DNA from: Pseudomonas yamanorum
GTDB lineage: Bacteria; Pseudomonadota; Gammaproteobacteria; Pseudomonadales; Pseudomonadaceae
DNA length: 64,000 nt
Reading direction: 5' to 3'
NCBI RefSeq assembly: GCF_900105735.1
Contig: NZ_LT629793.1
Location: 3,658,001 to 3,722,000, forward strand
The notes under the pieces were generated by a model. The model was not told the origin of the DNA. It ran no database searches and saw only the letters and a list, made by a program, of their open reading frames with translations. Of this stretch, positions 1-9,581 are shown in pieces. The position numbers were made by a program, and so were the translations under genes. How positions within the stretch are numbered: position 1 is the stretch's first letter; each line of letters begins with the position of its first letter.

Positions 1-1141
1 GGCGTCCGAAAAAGCTGTTGCCGCCCGACAGACGATAAGGAATCTGGTGGTGCTGCAGCTTCAGCTCGATCAGCTTGGCCTGGTAGTTGCCGCGGTACAG
101 GATCGCAAAGTCGCTGTAGGGCCGGTCGGTACGCAGGTGCAGGGTGAGCAGTTCGACGGCCACGCGCTCGGCTTCGGCGTCTTCGTTGCGGCAGCGGATC
201 ACGCGGATCTCGTCGCCGTGGCCCATCTCGCTCCAGAGTTGTTTTTCAAACTCGTGGGGGTTGTTGGAGATCAGTACGTTGGCGCAACGCAGGATGCGGC
301 TGGTGGAGCGGTAGTTCTGCTCCAGCATCACCACTTTCAGGGACGGGTAGTCGTCCTTGAGCAGCATCAGGTTTTCCGGGCGGGCGCCGCGCCAGGCGTA
401 GATCGACTGGTCGTCGTCGCCCACCACGGTGAACTGGTTGCGCTTGCCGATCAGCAGCTTCACCAGCAGGTATTGGCTGGCGTTGGTGTCCTGGTATTCG
501 TCCACCAGCAGGTAGCGGACTTTGTTCTGCCACTTTTCGAGGATGTCGGCGTGTTCCTGGAACAGCTTCACCGGCAGCAGGATCAGGTCGTCGAAGTCCA
601 CCGCGTTGAACGCCTTGAGCGTGCGCTGGTAGTGGGTGTAGACGATGGCGGCGGTCTGTTCCTTGGGGTTGCGCGCGTTTTCCAGGGCTTCGGCGGGCAG
701 GATCAGGTCGTTTTTCCACGAGCCGATCATGTTCTTGATCTCGTCGACGCCGTCGTCGCCCGCGTATTCCTTTTGCATGATGTCGGTCATCAGCGCCTTG
801 ACGTCAGTCTCGTCAAAGATCGAGAAGCCCGGCTTGTAGCCCAACCGCACATGCTCCTTGCGGATGATGTTCAGCCCCAGGTTGTGGAAGGTACACACGG
901 TGAGGCCACGGCCTTCGCCACCCTTGAGCAGGGTGCCGACGCGCTCTTTCATTTCCCGCGCCGCCTTGTTGGTAAAGGTCATGGCGACGATGTACTGGGC
1001 GCGGATGCCGCAGCTCTGGATCAGGTGCGCGATCTTGCGGGTGATCACGCTGGTCTTGCCGGAACCGGCACCGGCGAGCACCAATAGAGGGCCGCCGACG
1101 TAGTTCACGGCTTCTTGCTGCCGGGGATTGAGTCGGGACAT
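1..1141 (-). CDS. rep: ATP-dependent DNA helicase Rep (5' part, runs off window)
   Basis: Superfamily 1A 3'-5' DNA helicase that helps replication forks past bound proteins. The first 380 codons are present and the rest lies left of base 1. The protein opens MSRLNPRQQEAVNYVGG, very close to the Rep start. Walker A GAGSGKT is near residue 23. The Walker B-type motif LVDEYQDTN lies near residue 210 and the Q/III-type segment GDDDQSIYAWRG follows, so the 1A motor half is intact. RecA-like motif order and the NLxRKIAHL-type spacing favour Rep over UvrD. The start ATG is at 1141. The 267 bp to the next gene contain its promoter region; no recognisable operator was seen there. Confidence 0.93.
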   Translation of the reverse strand, partial: MSRLNPRQQEAVNYVGGPLLVLAGAGSGKTSVITRKIAHLIQSCGIRAQYIVAMTFTNKAAREMKERVGTLLKGGEGRGLTVCTFHNLGLNIIRKEHVRLGYKPGFSIFDETDVKALMTDIMQKEYAGDDGVDEIKNMIGSWKNDLILPAEALENARNPKEQTAAIVYTHYQRTLKAFNAVDFDDLILLPVKLFQEHADILEKWQNKVRYLLVDEYQDTNASQYLLVKLLIGKRNQFTVVGDDDQSIYAWRGARPENLMLLKDDYPSLKVVMLEQNYRSTSRILRCANVLISNNPHEFEKQLWSEMGHGDEIRVIRCRNEDAEAERVAVELLTLHLRTDRPYSDFAILYRGNYQAKLIELKLQHHQIPYRLSGGNSFFGR

Positions 1142-1408
1142 ACAGAATTCAGGGAGTCATTGATCAAAAGGGCGGGCATTTTAACAGGCTGGCAAGATTC
1201 TGCTGCCTCTGAACGACAGTGTGACGTACCACTCGATCTAAATTTGCCGGTTTTGTTACTTTGCCGCAGGATGTGCAGGGCATTTAGGACTATTGTTCGG
1301 TCTAGCGCCGCACAGTGTGTATTTGATAACCCATATCATTGGTCATTATCAGGTCGCACGTCATAATGCCCGCCGCCAACGAAATTTTGCAGAGTCTAGG
1401 GAGCTAGC

Positions 1409-3079
1409 TTGTCTACGCCTGTCGAACCCTTGCGTTTGCTGCTACTGGCCGATGAGCCAGCGTGGGCAGCGTTATTGCGCGAGTGCCTGGCGCCGATGGG
1501 CGACGGAGCTGTGCTGATCAGCGCGCCAAACTGGGAGTCTGTGAGCAATCTGTTCGACGACGATCACAGTGCGGTGTTGTTGACCACGGCCAGTCTTCAG
1601 CCCGGCCCCGGTCGTTGCAGCTTGCCAACGGTATTGCTGTTGGAAGAGGAACCTCTGGTTTCGCCCCTTGGCGTCAGCGACTGGCTGATTCTGAATGCAT
1701 TGGATGTCGATACATTGCGCCGGTGCCTGCGGCATGTGCGCGAGCGCGGTGTGCTGGAAAACACCCTGCAACGCCTGGCCGAGCAGGACCCGCTGACCGG
1801 CATCGCCAACCGCCAGGGCTTCCAGACCCTGTTGACCGCCCGCCTGGCGGAAAACGAAGGCCGTGGCGTCGCCCTCGGTCACCTCGACCTGGACAACTTC
1901 CGTCACGCCAACGATGCCCTCGGTCACCAGGCCGGTGACCGGCTGATCCTGCAAGTGGTCTCGCGGCTCAAGAGCCAATTGGAGGCCGGCGATCAACTGG
2001 CACGCCTGGGCAGCGATGAATTCGCCCTGCTGATCGATACCCGCCGTGCGCCCCAGCGCGCCGAATGGATGGCCGAACGCATCATCGAAGCCATGGCCGA
2101 ACCGTATTGGGTCGATGGCGAAAGCCTGCTGATCGGCTGCAGCCTCGGCGTGGCACATGCCCGCGCCAGGGCCGGTGCCGACCCGCTGATGTGGCACGCC
2201 CATATCGCCATGCAGCAAGCCAAGAGCACCCAGGGCTGTACCTTTCATATCTTCAACGAACGCATCAACCGCAATGCCCGCAGCCTCGCCGACCTTGAAA
2301 GCGAACTGCGCCGGGCGTTGCGCCGTGACGAGCTGGAACTGCATTACCAACCGCGGTTGGACCTCGACGACGGGCATATCGTCGGCCTCGAAGCGCTGGT
2401 GCGCTGGCGCCACGGCGAGCGAGGGCTGTTGCCGCCGAGCGAGTTCGTGCCCCTGGCCGAGCAGAGCGGCTTGATCGTGCCGCTGGGCTACTGGGTGATT
2501 TCCCGGGCGCTGCGCGACATGCAGGACCTGCGCGAACGCGGGATTGCGCCGTTGCACATGGCGGTCAACCTGTCGTTCCGCCAGTTCCAGGACAGCCAAT
2601 TGCTCAGCACCCTCAGCCGGCTGATTGCCGAGCGTGGCGTGGAAGCTCAGTGGCTGGAATTTGAACTGACGGAAACCGCCGTGATGCGCCGCAGCGACCT
2701 GGTCAAGCAGACCATGGACGCCCTTGGCCGCCTGGGCGTGCGCTTTTCCCTGGATGACTTTGGCACCGGCTTCTCGTCGTTCGTGCACCTCAACAGCCTG
2801 CCGATTGCCTTGCTGAAGATCGACAAAAGCTTCGTCGGCGGCATGGAAGAGCGCGAAGAGAATCGCAAGTTGGTCCACGCGATGATCAACCTGGCCCACA
2901 ACCTGAACCTGGAAGTAGTAGCCGAGGGCGTGGAAACCGCAGAGCAACTGGCGTTGCTGCGGTTGTTCGGCTGCGATCAGGCTCAGGGTTACCTGATCAG
3001 CAAGCCGTTGCCGCTGGCGGAGCTGGTGGACTACCTGACGTTTGGTGACAGCCAGGAACTGGTGGGCGGCGTGATCTGA
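1409..3079 (+). CDS. proE: GGDEF/EAL cyclic-di-GMP phosphodiesterase, ProE-like
   Basis: 556 aa. Residues ~1-110 look like a degenerate receiver or sensor region, ~120-280 are a GGDEF domain and ~300-550 an EAL domain. The GGDEF signature is altered to GSDEF (RLGSDEFALL), so cyclase activity is doubtful. The EAL site is complete: EALVRW, AVNLSF, ELTETAVM, DDFGTGFSSF, KIDKSF, AEGVET and QAQGY are all present, which predicts an active c-di-GMP hydrolase. Position beside rep and a MATE exporter matches the P. aeruginosa ProE locus (PA5295), a phosphodiesterase that affects exopolysaccharide. The start is TTG at 1409 with AGGGAG just upstream; an in-frame ATG this early is lacking. The symbol rests on similarity and neighbourhood. 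Confidence 0.85.
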   Translation: MSTPVEPLRLLLLADEPAWAALLRECLAPMGDGAVLISAPNWESVSNLFDDDHSAVLLTTASLQPGPGRCSLPTVLLLEEEPLVSPLGVSDWLILNALDVDTLRRCLRHVRERGVLENTLQRLAEQDPLTGIANRQGFQTLLTARLAENEGRGVALGHLDLDNFRHANDALGHQAGDRLILQVVSRLKSQLEAGDQLARLGSDEFALLIDTRRAPQRAEWMAERIIEAMAEPYWVDGESLLIGCSLGVAHARARAGADPLMWHAHIAMQQAKSTQGCTFHIFNERINRNARSLADLESELRRALRRDELELHYQPRLDLDDGHIVGLEALVRWRHGERGLLPPSEFVPLAEQSGLIVPLGYWVISRALRDMQDLRERGIAPLHMAVNLSFRQFQDSQLLSTLSRLIAERGVEAQWLEFELTETAVMRRSDLVKQTMDALGRLGVRFSLDDFGTGFSSFVHLNSLPIALLKIDKSFVGGMEEREENRKLVHAMINLAHNLNLEVVAEGVETAEQLALLRLFGCDQAQGYLISKPLPLAELVDYLTFGDSQELVGGVI

Positions 3080-3097
3080 TGGTGTGAGCCCGATCTA

Positions 3098-3196
3098 AAA
3101 AATGTGGGAGCGGGCTTGCTCGCGAATGCGGTATTTCAGCCAACCCATTCATGGCTGACCCACCGCATTCGCGAGCAAGCCCGCTCCCACATTTGA
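3098..3196. repeat. REP-type inverted repeat pair
   Basis: Two copies of AATGTGGGAGCGGGCTTGCT face each other about 45 bp apart and continue into CGCGAATGCGG on both arms. The pair lies between the convergent ends of the EAL gene and the MATE gene. It belongs to the GTGGGAGCGGGCTTGCTCGCGA class that recurs at 27.5 and 54.1 kb. The transcribed hairpin may also stop transcription from both sides. Confidence 0.9.
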
Positions 3197-3209
3197 CCGA
3201 GTACAGCCG

Positions 3210-4607
3210 TTACTCAGGCTGCGCGGCTTGAAATCCGCGTTGGGTTTCAGGCTCCTGGCGAATCATCCGCTTCATCTTCCGTTCAAACGCCCAGGTCAGG
3301 CTGATTGCCGCGCACGCCAGGCCCAGCGCCAGGCCCCACCACACGCCAGTCGGCCCCCAGCCGAGGTTGAACGCCATCAACCACGCAGCCGGTGCGCCGA
3401 TCAGCCAGTAGCATCCCAACCCGACCAGGAAGGTGGTCTTGGCGTCCTTGAGCCCGCGAATGCAGCCCATGGCGATGGTCTGCACACCGTCGAACAGCTC
3501 AAACCACGCGGCCACCGCCAGCAAGCTCACGGCGAGGTTGATCACGTCGCGAAACGCCGGGTCATGCTGGTCGAGGAACAAGCTGATCAACTGATGCGAG
3601 AACAACCACAGCACTGCTGCAAAGCCCAGCATCACCAATGCGCCAAAGCCGATGCCCACCCGCCCGGCCAGCCGTGCTTCCAGCAGGTTCCCGGCCCCGT
3701 AATGCTGGCCGATGCGCATAGTGATTGCGTAGGACATGCCCGCCGGGACCATGAACGCCACTGACACAATCTGCAGGGCAATCTGGTGCGCAGCCAATTG
3801 CGTACTGCCCATGGTGCCCATGCACAAAGCGGCGAACGCAAACAGCCCGACTTCCACCGCGTAGGTGCCCCCAATCGGCAGGCCCAGGCGCCACAGTTCC
3901 CGCAGGTAATGCAGGTTCGGCCGCAGCAGGCCCTTGCGCAGCGGGTAGGCGTCGTAAGCACGGTTGTATTTGATGTACCAGATCAGCGCCAGTGCCATGC
4001 AGTTGGCGACGATGGCCGTGACCAGGCCAATGCCCACCAGGCCGAGTTTCGGTAGGCCGAACATGCCTTCGATCAACGCGTGGTTGAGCAGGTAGTTGAT
4101 CACTGTGCCGCAAAGGCTGATAACCATCACCGGTGTGGCCTTGCCGATGGCGCTGGTGAAGCCGCGCAGGGCCATGAACGTCAGGTAGCCGGGCAGGGCG
4201 AACGGCAGGATGGTCAGGAACTGGCCGGCGGACGCGACGTTGGTTTCGGTCTGGCCGAACATCAGCAACACCGGCTTGAGGTTCCACAGCAGCAAGCCGG
4301 CCACCAGCGCCATCAACCAGGCCAGCCACAACCCGGCCTGGGTCAGGCGGGTGGCGCCTTCAATGTCGCCCGCGCCCTGGCGGATCGCGACCAGCGTGCC
4401 CACGGCGGCGATCACGCCGATGCAGAAAATCGACACGAACGAATAGCTCGCCGCACCCAGGCCGCCGCCGGCCAGGGCCTCGGGGCTCAGCCGCGCCATC
4501 ATCAGGGTGTCGGTCAGCACCATCAGCATGTGGGCCAACTGTGAGGCAATCAACGGCCCTGACAGCCGCAGAATGGCCCAGAGTTCGGTACGTGCCGGAT
4601 GCTGCAT
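3210..4607 (-). CDS. MATE family multidrug/Na+ antiporter (NorM type)
   Basis: 465 aa, very hydrophobic, with about 12 membrane segments in two six-helix halves, which is the MATE length and layout. The start MQHPARTELWAILRLSGPLI and the segment VLTDTLMMARLSPEALAGG are typical of NorM-like exporters, which extrude cationic drugs or dyes in exchange for Na+ or H+. ATG codons at 4613 and 4607 are both possible; a GAG 10 bp before 4607 favours the shorter form. It is divergent from a LysR gene starting at 4766, which is a plausible regulator. The substrate cannot be told from sequence. Confidence 0.88.
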   Translation of the reverse strand: MQHPARTELWAILRLSGPLIASQLAHMLMVLTDTLMMARLSPEALAGGGLGAASYSFVSIFCIGVIAAVGTLVAIRQGAGDIEGATRLTQAGLWLAWLMALVAGLLLWNLKPVLLMFGQTETNVASAGQFLTILPFALPGYLTFMALRGFTSAIGKATPVMVISLCGTVINYLLNHALIEGMFGLPKLGLVGIGLVTAIVANCMALALIWYIKYNRAYDAYPLRKGLLRPNLHYLRELWRLGLPIGGTYAVEVGLFAFAALCMGTMGSTQLAAHQIALQIVSVAFMVPAGMSYAITMRIGQHYGAGNLLEARLAGRVGIGFGALVMLGFAAVLWLFSHQLISLFLDQHDPAFRDVINLAVSLLAVAAWFELFDGVQTIAMGCIRGLKDAKTTFLVGLGCYWLIGAPAAWLMAFNLGWGPTGVWWGLALGLACAAISLTWAFERKMKRMIRQEPETQRGFQAAQPE

Positions 4608-4765
4608 GATCATCACGCTCAAAAAGTCAGGGAAGGGTGGAAGGGTTGATTCTCGGCGCCCACAGCGCATTGCACAAAGGGATAAATCCGATGGCGCGCA
4701 TGATTAAAACTCATGCCTGAGTGATTCTGGTAGGGTTTCGAGATTGCGCCGTCGGAGCTTTCGCC

Positions 4766-5686
4766 ATGTCTCGTCGTCTTCCTCCTCTTTACGCCTTGCG
4801 GGCGTTTGAAGCGGCTTCCCGTTACAACTCGTTCACCCGGGCGGCGGAAGAGTTGTCGATTACCCAAAGTGCGGTAAGCCGGCACATTCGCACCCTGGAA
4901 GAGCACTTCGCCTGCCGCCTGTTCCAACGCAGCGGCCGCACCTTGCAACTCACCGAGGCGGCGCGCCTGTTGCTGCCGGGCGTGCGCGAAGGCTTTGCGG
5001 CCCTGGAGCGCGCCTGCCATACATTGAATGCGGAGGACGACATCCTGCGCATGAAGGCGCCGTCCACCCTGACCATGCGTTGGCTGCTGGCACGGCTCAG
5101 TCGCTTCCGGCATTTGCAGCCGGGCAATGAAGTGCAACTGACCAGCGCCTGGATGAGTGTCGATGAGGTGGACTTCAACCAGGAGCCGTTCGATTGCGCG
5201 GTATTGCTGAGTAACGGTCACTTCCCGCCGGACTGGGAAGCCTGCTACCTGTTTCCTGAACTGCTGATTCCAGTGGGTGCGCCGAACCTGTTGAGCGACG
5301 GGCCCTGGGACGTCACGCGGCTGGCCTCTGCCGAATTGCTGCACCCGACGCCGGACCGGCGTGACTGGCGCTATTGGCTGGAGCGCATGGGGCTGTCATC
5401 CCAGGTATCGCTCAAGGGCGGGCAGGTGTTCGACACATTGGAGCTGGGCATGATTGCCGCCGCGCGGGGGTACGGCGTGTCCATGGGTGACTTGCTGATG
5501 GTGGCTGAAGACGTGGCCCAGGGCCGCCTGAGCCTGCCATGGCCCACCGCGGTGGCCAGTGGGGAAAATTACTATCTGGTGTGGCCAAAGACCCGGCCCG
5601 GCGGTGAGCGTTTGCGACGGCTGGGTGACTTTCTCCAGAGCGAGGTGCAGGCCATGGAATTGCCCCAGGTAGAGCGCCTCGCCTGA
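4766..5686 (+). CDS. LysR family transcriptional regulator, GcvA-like
   Basis: 306 aa. The N-terminal winged helix-turn-helix (residues ~5-65, LPPLYALRAFEAASRYNSF then ELSITQSAVSRHIRTLE) is of the GcvA/AmpR subtype. Residues ~90-295 form the effector-binding domain. The ATG at 4766 has GGAG 9 bp upstream and gives the family's usual start MSRRLPPLYALRAFEA. It diverges from the MATE gene across about 150 bp, the usual LysR arrangement, so autoregulation and control of the exporter are likely but unproven. The effector is unknown. Confidence 0.88.
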   Translation: MSRRLPPLYALRAFEAASRYNSFTRAAEELSITQSAVSRHIRTLEEHFACRLFQRSGRTLQLTEAARLLLPGVREGFAALERACHTLNAEDDILRMKAPSTLTMRWLLARLSRFRHLQPGNEVQLTSAWMSVDEVDFNQEPFDCAVLLSNGHFPPDWEACYLFPELLIPVGAPNLLSDGPWDVTRLASAELLHPTPDRRDWRYWLERMGLSSQVSLKGGQVFDTLELGMIAAARGYGVSMGDLLMVAEDVAQGRLSLPWPTAVASGENYYLVWPKTRPGGERLRRLGDFLQSEVQAMELPQVERLA

Positions 5687-5864
5687 GCGGATTGCGCACC
5701 GGGCAGCAATCGTTTGCGTGATACCCCTGTGATTCGCTCAAGTATTGAGCCTGCCCGCCGAAGTAGGGTTGTTGGAACTACCGTTCTACAACGTTTCCCC
5801 TATTAGAATTTTGCCGAGCAGCGCTATGAGATCAGGATGATCCTGGCCTCGGCCAGGAGCCTTC

Positions 5865-7841
5865 ATGTCTCAACCTCGCGCCCGGATCGCCTCTCAACTG
5901 GGGCTCGCCCTCGCCGTGATACTGGCTGTCGTCATCAGCGGCAGCACAGTGTTCGCCTTGCGTTCGCTGGACTCCGCCAACCTCGACACCCGCGAGGAGC
6001 ATCTGGCCAGCGAGGCTCGCTTGCTGGCTGACCAACTCAATACCTTCCACAGCACCTTGCGCGAAAGTACCCAGCGTTTGAGCGGGCTGTTTGAAAAGCG
6101 CTTCAGCGCCGGTTTGAGTACGCGCCCTGAGCAACCGGTGGCGGTGGCGGGCGTGCAGACGCCGGGCCTGTACCTGGGCGAGGAAGTGCTCAACAACAAT
6201 TTCGCTGAAGTTGATGAGTTCAAGCAGATGTCCGGCGGCGTGGCGACCGTATTCGTACGCAGCGGCGAGGACTTTATCCGCGTCAGCACATCCCTGACCA
6301 AGCAGGACGGCAGCCGCGCCATTGGCACGGCGCTGGATCATCAGCACCCGGCCTATCAACGCTTGCTCGGCGGGCAGGGCTACGTCGGCCGCGCGGTGTT
6401 GTTTGATCGCTCCTACATGACCCAGTACAGCCCGGTGCGCGATGCCAGCGGCAAAGTGATTGCGGTGCTGTTTGTCGGCTTCGACTACACCGACGCGCAG
6501 AACGCCCAGTTCGACAACCTCAAGCGCTTCCGCATCGGCCAGACCGGTTCCCTGGCGCTGCTGGACGAACAGAAACACTGGTTGGTCCCGCCAGCTGGGG
6601 TGCAGGCGCTGGATCAGTCGATTCCGGTCATGCTCGACCTGGCCGCCAAACCTGGAAAAGGCCGTTTCTGGAGCGACAAGAACGAAGATTTCTACAGCGT
6701 CGCGGTGCCGTTTGAAGGCGGCCCGTGGTCGGTGGTGGCGAGCATGCCGAAAGCCGAAATTCGCGCGGTGACCTGGTCGGTGGGGATTCGCCTGGCGATC
6801 GGCAGTTTGCTCGCGATGCTGCTGGCGGTGGGCGCGGCGGTCTGGCTGCTGCGCAGCAAGTTGCAGCCTTTGGGCGACCTGGTACGTCAGGCAGAAGCCC
6901 TGGGCGCCGGTGATTTGAGCGCGCGCCTGAATGTTTCCAGCCATGACGAAATCGGCCAGTTGGCCCGCAGTTTCAACCAGATGGGCGAAGCGCTGTCGAC
7001 CATGGTGTCGCACATTCGCAAGGCGGCTGAAGACGTTAACAGCCGTGCCCAGGCGCTATCGGGTTTGTCCGGCGGTGCGTACGAAGGCATGGAGCAGCAG
7101 TCCGGCGAAATCACCAGCATGGCCGGCGCGGTAGAAGAGTTCAGCGCCACCTCGCTGAACATTGCCGACAACATGGGCAACACCGAGCGCCTGGCCCAGG
7201 ACAACGCCCAGCAAACCAAGATCGGCCGCACCTCGATGCAAGAAGCGTCGTCGTCCCTGGAACACATCGCCACCGCGCTGAACAGCACGGCCACGGTGAT
7301 CAATACCTTGGGCCAGCGCTCCCAGGAAATTGGCGGGATCGTCGGTGTGATCACCGCGATTGCCGAACAGACCAACCTGCTGGCGCTCAACGCCGCCATC
7401 GAAGCGGCGCGGGCCGGTGAGCAAGGGCGCGGGTTTGCGGTGGTGGCGGATGAAGTACGCAACCTCGCGTCGCGTACTCGTCAGGCCACGGACGAAATTT
7501 CCGGGATGATCCAGAGCATCCAGCAGGAAACCGGCAACGCCATCAGCACCATGGAACAAGGCAACGTGCTGATGCAGGAGGGCCTTGCGCGCAATGCTGA
7601 CGTGGCTTCTGCGCTGGCGCGGATCGATGAGCAAAGCCGCTCGGCGGGCCAGCAGTTTGCGGCGATTACCACGGCGACCCAGGAGCAGAGCAGCACGGCG
7701 ACCCTGCTAAGCAGCAACTTGCAGAGCATCGCCCTGGCCAACAGCGAGCAGCGTGAAGTGGTGTCCAACCTTGCGATCACCGCCAAGGAACTGGAGACCC
7801 TGGCGGCGGGCTTGCGGCATGAGGTTGACCGGTTTCGTTGA
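5865..7841 (+). CDS. Methyl-accepting chemotaxis protein with Cache sensor
   Basis: 658 aa transmembrane chemoreceptor. TM1 is at ~12-32, then comes a long periplasmic region of ~270 residues of the Cache_3/Cache_2 type (segment [20 protein letters not shown] and the repeat-like [11 protein letters not shown]), TM2 at ~305-328, HAMP ~329-381 and a cytoplasmic signalling domain. The conserved hairpin tip [20 protein letters not shown] is at about residue 500. There is no C-terminal CheR-binding pentapeptide. The gene stands alone between the LysR gene and a REP element and follows a 178-bp gap. The ligand is not predictable; organic acids are common for this sensor type. Confidence 0.93.
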   Translation: MSQPRARIASQLGLALAVILAVVISGSTVFALRSLDSANLDTREEHLASEARLLADQLNTFHSTLRESTQRLSGLFEKRFSAGLSTRPEQPVAVAGVQTPGLYLGEEVLNNNFAEVDEFKQMSGGVATVFVRSGEDFIRVSTSLTKQDGSRAIGTALDHQHPAYQRLLGGQGYVGRAVLFDRSYMTQYSPVRDASGKVIAVLFVGFDYTDAQNAQFDNLKRFRIGQTGSLALLDEQKHWLVPPAGVQALDQSIPVMLDLAAKPGKGRFWSDKNEDFYSVAVPFEGGPWSVVASMPKAEIRAVTWSVGIRLAIGSLLAMLLAVGAAVWLLRSKLQPLGDLVRQAEALGAGDLSARLNVSSHDEIGQLARSFNQMGEALSTMVSHIRKAAEDVNSRAQALSGLSGGAYEGMEQQSGEITSMAGAVEEFSATSLNIADNMGNTERLAQDNAQQTKIGRTSMQEASSSLEHIATALNSTATVINTLGQRSQEIGGIVGVITAIAEQTNLLALNAAIEAARAGEQGRGFAVVADEVRNLASRTRQATDEISGMIQSIQQETGNAISTMEQGNVLMQEGLARNADVASALARIDEQSRSAGQQFAAITTATQEQSSTATLLSSNLQSIALANSEQREVVSNLAITAKELETLAAGLRHEVDRFR

Positions 7842-7855
7842 TTGACTGTTCGGGC

Positions 7856-7943
7856 CTCATCGCGGGCAAGCCCGCTCCCACAGTTGACCGTGTTGTTCTG
7901 GAGTACGCGGTCCACTGTGGGAGCCGGGCTTGCCCGCGATGAC
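7856..7943. repeat. REP-type inverted repeat pair
   Basis: Arms CATCGCGGGCAAGCCCGCTC and its complement, with a spacer of about 35 bp; the second arm has one extra base (GGGAGCCGGGC). This is the GGGCTTGCCCGCGATGA subclass, different from the TTGCTCGCGA class at 3.1 kb. It lies between the chemoreceptor and the convergent ABC six-TM gene and could act as a shared terminator. Confidence 0.88.
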
Positions 7944-7958
7944 GGCCGACCCGACGCC

Positions 7959-8882
7959 TCAAACGTCGGATCGGTCGCCCAGCCCTGGGTCCACACGCTT
8001 GCCAATGTCCTTGAGTCGCGCCAGTTGATCAACCATCCCTGGCGCTTCATCCAGGCTGCTGACAAAGGTCCACAGGTAAGTCATCACCGCATACACGTGG
8101 CCGGCCTTGACCGCCGGCGACAGCGCCAACTGGCTGATGGCGACCACAAACAACAGCGCGGCCAGCGTACCGATAAACAGGAACGCTGCAGCTTCGCGGT
8201 CCGACAGCCAGATCCGCAGGCGTGACAGCACCTGGTAGTGGCGCTGCAAGGTCTGCGCGCCGACCTTTTCCACCAGGCCGATTTCCTTTTCCAGGCGGTC
8301 ATTCAAGCGCTCGTGCAGCTCCTGATTGCGCCGGGCGAAACGTGGCAACAAGGTTGTGCACAGCACCAGCGCCGTCAGGCAGGCCAGGCCGATCCACGGC
8401 TCGATTACCAACAGCATCACTGCTGCACCGACGATCGACACCAGCGCCGTCGCGATGATCGGCACATGTTTTTCGAAGAAATCCACAAAGTCCCGCGCCA
8501 ACACCACCCGCGCCGCTGCCCTTGAGGTGCTGTGGTTTTGCAGGCGCTGGTTGAGAATCACCGGTACCGCCAGGTCCGCGTAGATACGGGTGAAGGTGCG
8601 CGTATCCAGCGCCCTTCGCGCTGCCCCGACCACCCAGAACGCCAGCACCACGGCGGCGTAGAACAGCGCGCTGCCGGCGTCGCCGCGGATAATTGAGTCC
8701 ACTGCGAACCCGGCAAACAGCGGGTAGGCCAGCAGCAACGCGTTTTCCAGGGCCACCAGCGACAAGGTGCAGAACAGCTTGCCGGGGTAAGCCCTGGCGA
8801 TCGCCTTGAGGGTTTGGCTGGCGGATTGTTGCCCGATCTTTTTGCTTTCTTCGATCAGGATTTGCGGTGTTACGGATGACAT
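7959..8882 (-). CDS. ABC transporter six-transmembrane domain protein lacking an ATPase
   Basis: 307 aa. It resembles the membrane half of an ABC exporter: about six hydrophobic helices and the cytoplasmic coupling-type segment LNDRLEKEIGLVEKVGAQTL. It ends at LGDRSDV with no Walker A, signature or Walker B, and no separate nucleotide-binding gene is adjacent. The ATG at 8882 is chosen because the longer reading frame would start inside the TetR operator at 8915-8930. It is divergent from a TetR gene with two operators between them, so it is probably repressed by that regulator. Whether it works as a transporter or in another role is unknown. Confidence 0.75.
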   Translation of the reverse strand: MSSVTPQILIEESKKIGQQSASQTLKAIARAYPGKLFCTLSLVALENALLLAYPLFAGFAVDSIIRGDAGSALFYAAVVLAFWVVGAARRALDTRTFTRIYADLAVPVILNQRLQNHSTSRAAARVVLARDFVDFFEKHVPIIATALVSIVGAAVMLLVIEPWIGLACLTALVLCTTLLPRFARRNQELHERLNDRLEKEIGLVEKVGAQTLQRHYQVLSRLRIWLSDREAAAFLFIGTLAALLFVVAISQLALSPAVKAGHVYAVMTYLWTFVSSLDEAPGMVDQLARLKDIGKRVDPGLGDRSDV

Positions 8883-8914
8883 GGGGTGCACCAAGGGTGA
8901 GATAAGCGCTAGTA

Positions 8915-8952
8915 TTGAGCGACTGCTCAAGTATCCTTGAGCGATCGCTCAA
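8915..8952. promoter_or_regulatory. Tandem palindromic operators for the divergent TetR regulator
   Basis: Two 16-bp palindromes, TTGAGCGACTGCTCAA at 8915-8930 and the perfect TTGAGCGATCGCTCAA at 8937-8952, have centres 22 bp apart, two helical turns. They lie between the divergent ABC six-TM gene (start 8882) and the TetR gene (start 8997). TetR dimers bind palindromes of this size next to their own gene. The assignment is inferred from symmetry and location. Confidence 0.75.
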
Positions 8953-8996
8953 AAAGCAAGCGCCGTCGATCTGCCGGTGCCTGAAGGAAAAGCCTC

Positions 8997-9581
8997 ATGT
9001 CGCGTATCGACCGTAAAGACCAGATCATCGCCGCCGCCCTGGAGCTGTTTCGCAGCAAAGGCTTCGCCGATGTCTCCACCCGCGACTTGGCGGAGCACGC
9101 CGGGCTGTCCCGCAGCCACGTCTATCATTACTTCAGCGACTGGAAAGATCTGCGCCGCGAAGCGTTTGTGCGGTTTGCCAACGAGCAACTGGACGAGGTG
9201 CGGGTGCCGCTGGAAGGTCTGTCTCCACTGAGAGCGCTCGAAGGTTTCCTGCGTGACTGCTTGCCCTCCACGGCAGATGCCGGTTGGGCGCTGTGGCTGG
9301 ATGCCTGGGATGAAGCCATGCATGACGAGCCTTTGGCCCAGGCTTACCTGGTGATCAACGCCCAATGGCAAGCGATGCTCGCCGAGATCATCGAGCAAGG
9401 TGTGTCGGCCAAAGTTTTCCACTGTGAGTCGCCCAAACGCGCCGCGCGGCAGCTCTTCGCCGTCGCCATGGGCTATGCCGATGACTTGATGCTCAAACCC
9501 TCCGTTGAATCCGCTGAGGCGGTAATGGATGAGGTGATGGAAGTGGCGGGGCTGCTCCTGGCGTTGCCTAAGAAGCGCTAG
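8997..9581 (+). CDS. TetR family transcriptional regulator (BetI-like)
   Basis: 194 aa. The N-terminal helix-turn-helix spans residues ~5-50 (DQIIAAALELFRSKGFADVS, then GLSRSHVYHYF), followed by a ligand-binding helical domain with the LWLDAWDEAMHD segment seen in BetI-type C-terminal domains. The ATG at 8997 has GAAGGA upstream. The paired palindromes directly upstream mark it as a local repressor of itself and of the divergent ABC membrane protein. Its last 14 bp overlap the end of convergent comM. The inducer is unknown. Confidence 0.9.
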   Translation: MSRIDRKDQIIAAALELFRSKGFADVSTRDLAEHAGLSRSHVYHYFSDWKDLRREAFVRFANEQLDEVRVPLEGLSPLRALEGFLRDCLPSTADAGWALWLDAWDEAMHDEPLAQAYLVINAQWQAMLAEIIEQGVSAKVFHCESPKRAARQLFAVAMGYADDLMLKPSVESAEAVMDEVMEVAGLLLALPKKR

